Positions 26,301-38,300 of a stretch of 64,000 nt of DNA are shown here, in pieces. The stretch lies in the NCBI GenBank assembly GCA_907163375.1, contig CAJQUW010009275.1, positions 42,797 to 106,796 on the forward strand, given 5' to 3'. Each line of letters opens with the position of its first letter. Position 1 is the stretch's first letter. A program made the translations under genes and the position numbers. Source of the stretch: Prostheceraeus crozeri (taxonomy: Eukaryota > Platyhelminthes > Polycladida > Euryleptidae). Under the pieces are notes generated by a model. It was not told the origin of the DNA and searched no databases. It was given only the letters and a program-made list of their open reading frames with translations.

Positions 26301-29300
26301 TGAATATACGATATGACTAGGGCCACATACTTTTATATAGGAGTAGATAATTAGATATACTGTATTCAATGTCCATAATAATTTAGGATAATCTGAAGAA
26401 TTTGTGTGCCCTTTATAATGTCTTCTTCACAGGAGATAACATTTAGCTGACCGTTTTTCGCACCGCCAACAGACATATCGACAGGGTGTAATTTCTAAGC
26501 TTTCAGCGATTACGAAGCTGTGTAGCTACTTAAGGCACTGTCAATTCAGAATAGTAGATAGAAGCTACCGATAACAGAATAAAGGCTGAAAAAGAAGCCT
26601 AGATTTCACTGATTTTTTAACTTCAGAAAGGGAAGAGAATAAAATTGACAAAGGCCCATTTGTTTTTAAACCACACCACATTCTCGAACAACCACGAAAC
26701 AGAAAATGAGTAGATGTAGCAAGTTAATATTAAAGTTATTACATGCAAAAGAATATCAATAATAGTGCATAGAACTAATGATTTCTGCTTTATGGTCTTT
26801 AGCAAGGCTTCATTTTCTTATCTAGAGCAGAGTGCAACAAATTATGGAGTTCTACTACATATAAAACTTACAGAAGTATCTGTAATGCTTCTTAATACTA
26901 ATGAATTCTTTTTCTAGGTATCTTTAAACGTATGGGTGTGCAAGTCAAAAGTCAAAACGTTTATTTCCAACTTAGAAAACGTAATACAAATATGTGGTGA
27001 GTGATAAAATAGCTATATACAATGAGAGATGGAGGATGAGACGTACATGTAAGAGAAATGATAATGCGGATCGGAAGATAAAGACGTGCATAAATCATTA
27101 CGCAAATCATAAGTCAATAATGTCTGAATTATCATGAATAAACTGGAATTGAAATACATTTATGTTCAATAATATCAACATCATCTCACGTCTTAGTATT
27201 CTTGTGATTGAATCAGTTTCAGTTTTGCATCTTTTCCTGAATTATGTCTTATTTTATGTCTTGTTCATATAACACTCACAATTTAATTTACAAGCTTCAT
27301 TGATAGGTTTTTTAGACGCCTTCTAGTAAACACCGCCCTCCTATAAACAGCGTTGCCACCGCTGCGCGGATGAAGGGTCTGAGCTGCGCGTGCGCGGAAC
27401 CTGCGCGTATGGACCTGAACATGCGCGGATGATGGTCTCGGAAAAATATTCTTTTGTTGGGCTTATAATTTGGAAGAGATATGTTTTTTGAAGTCCTGGT
27501 GGCTTAATTTCTTGTAATTATATGTGTACAATTAATTTTTTTTCTATTAGAACTACTACTTTGACTTTATTTAAAATAATTCTACGTTTATGCTATCGAT
27601 TAATATGTACTGTAGGTAGGCCTATAGCTGAAAGTGACTTTGATTTGATGTCCGAATTTTCTAACTAGTATTTGTGAGTTATGTCGATTAGAATGTTTTG
27701 TTAAGGTTGAAATATGTTGAAATAACGTACTTTCATTTACTCATGATGATGGTAATAATAACCTATTTCGCGGAGCCTGTTATCGATGTGGTTGAGCTAA
27801 AATGGTCATTGCATATAGGTCGATATATTTCTAAATTGGCTCACGTGCTTGGAAGTCAGGTTAAGTGACTGTTATGACGTTTTATATCAGTTTCTATGGT
27901 TTAATCATCGTCTAGAGTATCACAATTATAGGCGTTTTATTATTCATAGCTAATCACAGTATTGAGTTATTTGACACATGAATATTCTAAAGCGGGTGAA
28001 ATTTATCTTACCCATACGAGGTAATTTACATAGTGATCTTTTTATTATAGGATGACATTATTCAAAAAATTTGTCACTACTGAAACAAATTTGCTTTTTA
28101 TTTCTATAGCATGTACTTTTAGCAGTTTTGATATTTGATTGCTTTCCTGGGGATAGAGGTCAGCACTGATTATCAGCCTGTCTATCACCGTAACTAGTGT
28201 TTTGTATTATAGTGTTAGTTTTACGGATGCTTAATGTGCTAGTATCTGTCGTTTTGACACTAAATTTTGTGGCTTTGTTGAATATTTTAGTACACGGGAA
28301 ATTTTTCAACAATTTGATATTTAATGTGTTTGATTAGTGTATTAAAAACAAATCTTTGCAAAGAAATAAAAATCGGAAATGTCATTAAAATCGCTCACAA
28401 TTAAGCGATATATTAAAGCACGGTCAAGAATAGGTCAGATATTCACAAAACCTAGACCAGGCTAGAAACAAGTTTCCAGCAACAGAAACTTTCCTTTCAA
28501 GATCATTTTCCATGAAACATTATACCAATCCACTGCTTAGTAGATAGTTCCCAGGAACAACGAACATGTTGTCATCACGGAACAAAAGTAAGTACTCACG
28601 GAAACAATTTCCTAGCATACGTCTGTCGTTGTGACTAAACATTCCTGCTGCGCTGTCAACACGTCGCTCTGATCTGATTGTTTGTTCGTGATCAATTTTG
28701 GTGTTAGTTTACGTTTCGGTCGCCATTTTGTTTCAAATTTGGTACTGACCTTCTCCATTTGCTATCGTTTATGGTATTCTTAAATTAGATTTACTCAATA
28801 CTTACTCAAATTGTGGCAATTCCGAATTTTCATCATTTCGTGACCTTGCATTAGTGGTGAGTCTCATTCTCTGGCAGGGCTGCTGCGATCATCCGAAGAG
28901 ATACGTCAGCACTATCAATCGATTTTCCAGTGAATTCTCCGAATCCATCAATAGAGCCTCATTACTTTTGCTAGTGCGTCTGTGTTCATTTGATAAAGTG
29001 CTGTACCGCAGTCAACCAGTATACAAGGTTGAAGGTTCAAATTTTCGATTGACGTGGAATTTTAGTTTTGATTCGGATCGATTTTCTTGGTGATGGCTCC
29101 TTCACCTGTCACAAGAGCAAAGCAAAGTGCCCAAACAGATTTGCTCAAAGAATGGAGCGTTTTATTGACTGAAGCTAAGAATGAAATCAAGACTGAAATT
29201 ATATCGTCGCTTCGATTGGACATAGAAAAGCTTGAAACATAAATAAATCTAATTACCCAGAGAGTACAGTCTATAGAAAATGGATTTAACAAAGTCACAT

Positions 29301-32300
29301 CTGATGTTTCACGGCTGGATTCTGAGGTTCAATCAATTAAAATTAGATTGTCTGAATCTCCCAATGAAGCAAGTAAGATGGCAGTACAAGTCTTTGCGGA
29401 AGTCAAGCAGCAAGAACTAAGAAAGAAAAATATCATTATTTCTGGTCTTCTTGAAAAACTTGAAGGTTCACTAGATGAGAGAAAGGAATATGATATACAG
29501 AAATGCGAGGAAATATTTAAAGAACTAGATGTCTCTGAAGTTAATATCAAGTGTTCGGCGAGTGGGCAAAATTAGAAGAGATAGCAAGCGCCTACTGAAG
29601 GTAGAACTTTCTAAAAGTTCTTCGCGACATGAAATATTAAAGGAAGCGAAATCCCTCAGAAACACTGATTTTGCTGGGGTTTACATCAATCCTGATTTGA
29701 CACCTTTTCAGCAATTGAAGTATAAAGAACTGCGTGAAGAGTTGAAGAGAAGAAGAAGTCTTGGCGAGGACGTGGTGATTTATAGAGACACTGTCGTTGA
29801 AAAATCCTCCTAAAAATTTTCACTAAAAGTTTTATCGACTCATACATGTGGTTATAAAAACGATTTTTCACTACACTTAAATTCATCGATAATATTAATG
29901 ACAAATGCTCGTTCACTTTTTCATAAATTTGATGATTTATGTGTGCATGTTTCCAACCTAAGACCTGCCGTCATAGTTGTCACCGAATCATGGCTCCACT
30001 CTGAATATGATGATCAACTTTTTAAAATCCCAAATTACTCAATTGTTCGAGATGACCGGAGAGATCGTCGTGGTGGTGGAGTTATCGTCTGGATTCACAA
30101 TACTTACAGTATCAAATGTCTGGAAAAGAAGTGTTGAAGCCGCCTCCACTTAATTGCGTAGAAATGCTCCTCAACAATAACATTTTTGTTTGTGCATGCT
30201 ACATTCCACCTAATCTAAATGTTGATACTGTGAGTTCAGTAATTGAATATTTGTCAGATTCGATCGATCAAGCAAAACTGATCAACTCTGAGTGCAATAT
30301 AATTCTTTGTGGTGATTTTAACAAGGTTGATGTCAGTGAAATTATAACTTTTCATGGTTTGGTGAATATTGTGAATGCCCCAACCATACATAATGCCATC
30401 TTCGATATAATTCTTGTTGACGAAAATTTGAGTGAACTATATTTTGATTGTAAGATTTTCCCACCACTTTCAACGTCAGATCACAATGTCATCTATGTAC
30501 CAAGTAATCATCGAATTCAAATACCACGCAAAAATGTTACCGTGTACAACTATCGAGAGGATAATTTAAAAAAGTTTATGAGGTTTCTTGAATCTGTCAA
30601 ATGGGAAGAAATGTATTCTTCACAAGACGATATTGAGATAAAGATAAACATATTCTACCAACATTTTAATGATGCATTTGATCTTATACTAAGAAGTGTC
30701 GTTCAAATATCAGAGAAGGATAAGCCTTGGATCACTCCAGTCGTGAAGCATTTGATACAGAAGCGATGGGATGCCTTCAGATGTGGCAATTTTGGATTAT
30801 ATAACCACTACAAACACAAAGTTAAAGAAGAAATTCATCGAGCAAAACTTATGTGGGTTGAAAAGGTACAAAACAGACAGAAAAATGTATGGAATGTTGT
30901 AAATGAGCTTCGAAAGGGAAGAAAGACTATAATTAAACATTCTAATTTCACAGCGGAAGTGTTAAATGACTATTTTGTAAGTCTTTTTCGAGATGATGTT
31001 CCAGATGATGCTAATGATAAACATTTAAGTGAAGGAATGTGGTGTCCTCTTTTTGGAACTGATGAAGTGGAGAGCGCATTGCAAAGATTGGCCGCAAAGA
31101 GCACTGGAAGTGATGAAATCCCCGTAAGACTATTAAAAGCAGCTGCATCAGTTATCTCAAAACCTTTGACACATTTGTTCAATTCGTCTCTATTATTACA
31201 AACTTTCCCACATCAATGGAAAATTGTAAAAATTGTCCCCATTCCTAAATGCAAGAAACCAAGCATATCTGATTTTCGGCCCATTGCATTACTACCTGTA
31301 GTTGCAAAAGTGTTTGAAAGACTCATTTTTCGTAGAATTGCAGATAATTTGTTGTGCAACTATGGTCTAAATCAGTTTGGTTTTCGACGAAGCAGCAGTG
31401 CGACCTGCTATATGATTGCATTATTCGAAGAAATTCTTCGCAAATTTGAGACAACTAGTATTCGTGCCATTTCATTGATTAGTTTTGATGCAAAAAAGGT
31501 TTTTGAAAGTGTTTCCCATCGACATTTGATTAATACACTTCTCTCTTCGAGTTTACCGCGAGGTTTTGTTTCATGGTATCAAAATTATTTAGATGGAAGG
31601 CAACAATGTGTTTTATAATGAGCGCAGAAGTCAAATGGTACAAATTGCCTCTGGAATACCACAAGGAGCTGTTTTATCTCCGTCACTCCTTTGTGTTTTC
31701 ATTTCGTCAGTAAGAGCAGCATTACAACAGAATAATATATATATAAGTACGCAGATGAGATGATATCATGTTGACGTTGTGTCATTCCGGTGATGAGGTG
31801 TTGAGCGAATCCATATCAAAGATAGAGTGGGAAAACATATATTCATGGACTTCTGATCGTAACTTAGTCCTCAATATGAAAAAATCTTCACATCTTCTTG
31901 TAACAAAATCGCGCAATCCTCCTAAATGTGATTTTCTGTGTTCAGTCCTACCACCAAAAGAGACAATTGAAATCCTTGGATTTAAGTTGAATGCCTCTTT
32001 GACGTGGTCTTCACATATTGATCAGCGACTGAGAAAAGCGTCGAAGCTAATTCATCTGCTGAGAACCCTAAAGCCTATAATCACCAAAAAAGATTTAATC
32101 AACGTGTATCAGTCACTTGTGCTCTCGACTTTGAACTACGGATGCTCTTTGTATGTTGGAGATATATTGGACAAAGATAAACATCTAATTTTAAAATTCG
32201 AGAGACGCTGCCACAAAATTAATTGCAGCAGACATTGTAAGCTGAAGTGTTTGCCTGAATTTTTTCATATTCAACGCCAACAAGCTATGAAATTGTTTCA

Positions 32301-35300
32301 GTCCGCTTTTAATTGCGATCATGTTCTGAATTCAATCATTCCATATCGTCTTCCAAGTGGGCGGTTGTCACAACCATTCTGCAGGTCTTCGCGACGTCTC
32401 AAGTCCTTTGTGCCACATATGACTATTTTGTATAATGCTATTTTTGACTATTATTTATTTGATCTTGATTTGCCTAAATGATTTCTATTGATTTAAAAAT
32501 ATACGCTATCTTATCTTATATCATGGGCTTGATTTTAGACCTTCATTTATACTACCCTGTATCGATTCACTGCCTGCGCGGATGGACTGTCGAAATTCGG
32601 TGGCAACGCTGCCTATAAACGCCGCAGTTTAGAGTTCATCTTTTTAAAGAAGCACCACACATCTGTCATCAAAAAAATTAGAAAAGAATGACTAATTGTA
32701 GTATTGTCCTGAGCTAAAAAACAAGGATCTAGTATATGAAATGTCACCGGAATGCTTATCGATATTGCACTGCCTGTAGTCTATATCATAAGAAAAGAAG
32801 TAATAAAAGTGCTCCACTCAGCCTCACACTGATAAATCATCTAATTGATTACTTTCGATATCTATAATTTTATACCGCCATCGACATCAGATGTGGTAGC
32901 TTATAGAGCTGCCTGTGCTGTCGAGAACTGAGTCGTCATGTCATGTTCAAATTTTGTGTGAGTTTCGTCTTCAAGTTACCAAAATAAATAGTAAATACAA
33001 ACAACGGTAGTTCTAAGAAACTAGTTCCATCCTACACTATGTTCTATCACCAGCGTCAAAACTACCTCGCTTTGACGGCAATTAATAAATCGGCAGTGCA
33101 GTAAGAAGAATGCTAGATGAGTTATCAGCTTTTTATTGATGCTTTTCCGTAAAGGTCATATGCCTGTAATTATTGTTGTCATCCAATTTGGAAAAAGGTC
33201 ATATGGAAAATCGTGCATTTTAATACACTCCGTCCCCTTTTGAAGCACCTCTATCTTATAAACGCCGCACTTAGCAGCAGGCGATGGTAAATAGGAATAG
33301 TTATTAGAGGATATACGGCATTATTTTAATGAACAGCTGTGCTTACTGTTTTCACATTATGCCCATCATTTTGCATGCGAGTCGAGGGATATGAAATAAA
33401 TACATGAATGCTCTAGACAATTTCATTATACTCTTTATGGCTGCGTGTATCAAAGTTGTATGACACAGTTAACATCACAAATTTCTGTTAGAGTGTAATA
33501 ACTTACTAGATAGTTAGGGCGTACCAGTAAGTCAAGTGATGAGTAGACTACCGGCACCATCAGGCACCAACTGAAGTTAATTTTGACACACCTGCTTTAT
33601 GTCATTATATAATGTTATAAATTGTCACCGGAATGCTTATCAATATTGCACTGCTGTATTGACGCAAGGAAAAACAGCAATTCGTGTCAATAAGAAGGTG
33701 CTCTCTTCAATAATAGATGCTGCCCGTATGTCATACTTGAATGTATGTTTTTTTTTATTAACCAATGAATTTCAAAATAATGTCAAGTAGTGACGTCACA
33801 CACATAAGAAAAGCACGCGATTAGACACTCATCACACAGTCGATTGCATCGGAACTCAAAACAAACAGCAAACCAAAACACGACAACGCAACTCCTTTAG
33901 TCTATATTATAATAAAAGAAGTCATGTAATAAAGGCGTTCCACTCAGTCTCACAGTGATCAATCATCTAATTGATTATTTTCGATATCTCAAATTTTGCA
34001 TCGCATCGGCATCAGTTGAGTAAGAATCAGATGTTGCAACTTATAGGGATGCCTGTGCCGTCGAGCACTGAGTCATATCATGTCATGCTCAAGTTTTTTG
34101 TGAGTTTCGTCTTCAAGTGACCAAAGGAAAAAGTAAATGCAAACAACGATAGTTCCAAGAAAATAGTTGGATATAAAACAGTTTCGATTGATTCTTATAT
34201 ACGATGCTCAGTATAGTGATTCTAGATTATTTTTATTATCGTAAATATATTGTCGTGTATATTTTTACAACGAAGATACTAAGCTTTCAACGAAAATACT
34301 AAGTTTTTACTAAGCTTGTAAACCATTGTGACCCGAAAGAATTTTCCATTCCATCATTATCAACCATTGAATATTACAGAACAATCGACTATGTACAATC
34401 AACATGAAATGTTGCAAGATTGTGCTGTTTCACGCGTACCCGGAGTGTATAATGAGAAAACCAGAGCTACGTAATATATACATTGGTACCTGTGGAAGTT
34501 TTTCTCTGGTTTTCTCAACATGAAATGTATTTTCAACAACAGCATGAAATCTATGCCAGAGAAAGTATTTATACATCGAATTAAAAAATCGAATTGCAAA
34601 GTCGAACACAAGTTCACATTTCAATTCAACGAAGATCACCAAACAATAAAACAATTTTCATGTCATTACCAAACTACATTAAAGACAGCCATATCTTCAT
34701 TGAAGTAAAGAATACCTTTGTTCGGCTTATCCTTTCCTATGCAAGGAGGACTTAGCTTGCATATAATCTCATTTTACATATGATATATCAGGCACCTCCG
34801 GAAAAATGAATGCTTTAAAAACTTGATTTTGACATCATTTCTAGCAATCTCAGCAACACTGACGAAATTCTCCTTACCCCTTTTTTAACGATTCCATTGA
34901 TCTCTAGATTGGACTGTGATATTGTAAATCATCATCTTCGGCGGAGTCAAAGAGAATAGGCAGAGAGATCCATGGAGACGATACTGACGTGCCTGGGCGA
35001 TCACCTTGTACAATCCTAGAGACTTCTTTCGGCAACAACATTTTCTTTTTTGGGATAAGATATGATCGACTAGCAGATTTTCTCTTCTTCACTTATCGTC
35101 TTTTTCTTTTCAATTCTCTTTCTTTTATGACCTTCCTTTCAGGACTATCAGTCATGACTTTCAAACTTTCTTTTTCCTCGACCTTTTTTCATCTCGGAGA
35201 AAGTAATTTTTGGCTTTGGTCGCATCATTTCTGGTGTTGTAAAGACGCTTGCTACTTGCTCGGCGGTTTCTTCGGGACTCATGTTTTCACCAACTGCCTC

Positions 35301-38300
35301 AGTACATGTGTGACAGATTGAAAGTGTTGGTCGTAGAGCTTCGGGGGGAGCGAAGTCTTCTTCACTGAAGGAGTTGGAATCGAATGGATAGATTCCTGTC
35401 ACCCTGAATCCCTTCGTGATATTGATTGGCGTGGTCCTTTCAGATGCTTGATTAAAACTGGAAAATGTAGCGGTGATCAATACACATCGTTCCGACCTGG
35501 TTGCTTGACCCACTTGCTTCTGAACCTTTTGAGATATTACTTTAGGGAGGGAGGTTCGGCACAGTGGTAACACCTGTCTCGTGAAGGTTGTAAATATTGG
35601 CCGAACTAAACCTGTGCTTCTTCATCAACAACTCCAAATTTTTGAAGAATATTTCAATAGTCGTGCGATTGAAGCATATACTCGTGCCAATGAAGCCTCA
35701 GGAGCGCGAAGAGATAACTGATTGCGTTTCATAAATGATTGAAGCCATCTACGTCTGCCTTCTTATCTTGACTCCAAAATTGTGGTATTTGAAATTGGTT
35801 CTCCTTGCCAAAGTCAAAAGCCAATTCTCGAACTGGAATTAAGGTTAAGCCTTGAAGCATAGCAGACATTGTTTTAACATGGTCAGCCACCATCTTCACA
35901 TTTACACTACTGAAGAAAGGTCTGCTTCCAGTAATGTTTTCGTTTGATAATGTTTGCTTACCGACAACGAAGAGTCGAAGAGTCTCATGAATCATTCCCA
36001 CAATTCGTGCAGCTTCTGCTACAGGTTTTCCTTCCTGTTTAACCAGTCGAAACCTTTCTCACATCGTTTCAGTGGATGATACTTTGAGTTTCTTCTTCTT
36101 TATAATTAAAAATTCAGCAAATCAAATCACAAATGACATACAACATTGCATTCAAGTCTGTTATCTGAACCAATCCACAGATAATAAATAGTCTGATCAT
36201 TCGAATCCTATCTTTACCCCAGGACAAAATCCAATCATTATCCTAAGTTCTTATTAATTTAATAACCAGTTATCATACTTGTTAGCTCGAGAAATACTTG
36301 TATTTGAGAAATTGACATTGATCTGGTGCATGAATCGATTTCCTCAAGTTAACAATAACCAATGAAAGATATTTTATTCATTAAAATTCCTACGCCAATG
36401 AAAGCTCAAAATTTACAAAGTATCAGCCAAATCGCTCATAACAACGCTGTATCAGAACGACGAAGAGAAAAAGCTGTCTTTCAGTATAAAGACTCACTGT
36501 TGATGATACAGGGGTGACTTAATTGTAAACTTGTTTCTTTAGTTTTTTCTGCATAGTTGTATCCAACCTTTGCCTCACCTTCCCCTATAACATGCAAGCA
36601 TTCACGTAATCAGTGCACTATCGGCACCAGCAGACACCAACTGAAGTGAATTTTGACACACCTGTTTTATGCCATTGACATCAACGGATAACTCAGTAGA
36701 TAAATTTTTCTATGCAGTTGTTGGATTTTTGAGTACGCTTTGAGAAACAATTTTTTTTTGAGATTGATTATGACAGTCAACCTTTATTTGCCTATAATTT
36801 GCTTGATTTGTGTTGAATCTTTTGAATTTTAATCCAAGTGGTGATGCTGGTGTCGATGAAGATCTCCGACTCCGATAAATCGTGTGTGATATACCCCTTT
36901 CTTCGATTAGTCACCATGACCTAACATGATTATATATACATGATTATACATCATATACGCTGTAGGCCTCTACGTGAGATGCTGAGTTGCAATAAAATTG
37001 TACATGGATGTTGGTCTATGTGATATTTACAGTTGACCATGTGAGTGAATTTGCGGTTTTTAACGAGTGATGAGCTGAAGAGAAATCCGAATATCTCGAA
37101 TGATATTTTGGATATTTGTAACAGACACCACGCTTCTAGAGACTCACGGTCTAGCTTGAAATTGATTCACATTGAAGCCAGAAAGGGCAATAGAGAGTCA
37201 AACAAGGAAGAACAATCTCGAAGATCTTTCATTTCACATTTGCTTTTCCATGAGTTTTTAAAACTGACTTGGCTTCTGGAGGTCTCAGATTGCATATTTG
37301 GAATACTTCAAAAGTGTGTGAAATTGTTTGAATCAAAAGAACCCAAGATTCATATGACCCATCACAACCTTCTACAACTAATAGTAGAATTATCTTCGAT
37401 GTTTATGAAGCCAGAATGCATTGGGGATCAGCCTTCGACTCTTGTCAAGATGTTACCGGCAGATCGCAATATCCCACTAAATGATCGGCGGTTGTACATA
37501 AGTGAAGGAGCTCGAGGGTTGTTGAAAGAAGTCAGTGATACCATAGGAAAAGAAAGTTTCTACAAGGTATGTTGAACATCAATGTCAGGATTTCTGCAGT
37601 ATTTGTTAGAAAAATTGCCATTGAACAATTTGTTTCTTCATCGACTGAGAGGATTAGATCCCCTGAAAAGAAAGCGTGAAGGTATTCAAAGCCAACTAGT
37701 GGACATTCCCAAAGAGTTACCCAATGTTATGAGAAAAGAAGTGAACAATCTGTCCTCTGAAATTCGACTGTATTCCATTGACCTGGACCCCTTACTTGGT
37801 AAGCTAGTCAAGGCAGTCCTAACGGTGTTTCATGGTCCCTTTGTAGAGGGAACTTTCAATTGGGTCTAAGCCATAGCTGGCAAAGGGAGGTATAGTCTTA
37901 AAATGTCCAATATGTCAGCTCAATTGACTGTGAAAAACCAATCAAAGTCGGACAAGCACATACATGAAAGCATCTCTATGAAGCAGCCAGACACGCAGCT
38001 TTTATAGAACATGCAACACTCCCACAGCGCATACACAGTACATTTGAAAACCAAGGAACGAGATAACATAGAGCATCTCCAAAAGGTTCTACTGCTCAAG
38101 ATAGCAAAAGAAAATGAAGAGATAGAGTTGAAGCAGCGAAAAAGAAGAAAGTTATTGGAATCTTTGGTCATCTAATTTAGATGTTCCCTAAATTTTTACA
38201 TCTCATTTGTGTTGATCTAGTCTATTGTTCGTTGTTTGCTTGGTTTTTGTTGAAATGATTTAATGCTGTCGATGTCATGCTATTGCTGTACGCGGCTGGC

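Larger units (their letters stand above)
28650..32520 (+). mobile_element. Near full-length LINE (CR1/Jockey superfamily)
   Basis: The order is 5' untranslated region, ORF1 (29093-29813), ORF2 (29898-32481) and an AT-rich tail ending in TATCTTATCTTATA. The two-ORF layout with an APE-type endonuclease then RT, and an ORF2 of about 860 codons, fits CR1/Jockey-type LINEs. The 5' start is not defined; the leftmost plausible position is near 28650. Coding breaks are few, so it is a relatively young insertion. Confidence 0.85.
27348..32611. mobile_element. hAT-like transposon, 5264 bp, with a LINE inside
   Basis: The ends are CAGCGTTGCCACCG and its exact reverse complement. They are flanked by perfect 8-bp direct repeats CCTATAAA (27340-27347 and 32612-32619). 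Subterminal TGCGCGGATG words occur on both sides (about 27363, 27422 and 32574), like hAT transposase binding sites. No hAT transposase was recognised inside. Most of the length is a near full-length LINE (about 28.65-32.52 kb), so this was probably a non-autonomous element of about 1.4 kb before the LINE landed. The 8-bp duplication could also suit a P-type element; the CAG start favours hAT. Confidence 0.9.

Noticed and set aside
32733-34170. LTR retrotransposon with long terminal direct repeats
   Set aside because: The two direct copies are only about 0.6 kb apart, differ by a 230-bp insertion and enclose no coding domains or primer-binding site.
35550-35600. tRNA-derived SINE head (CAGTGGTAACACCTGTCTCG)
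   Set aside because: Read on the minus strand it is the [13 protein letters not shown] segment of the pogo transposase; no B box or cloverleaf.
37582-37869. Separate small gene starting at the ATG in 37582
   Set aside because: It is in the same frame as 37045-37575 and separated only by an in-frame stop; both are one transposase relic.
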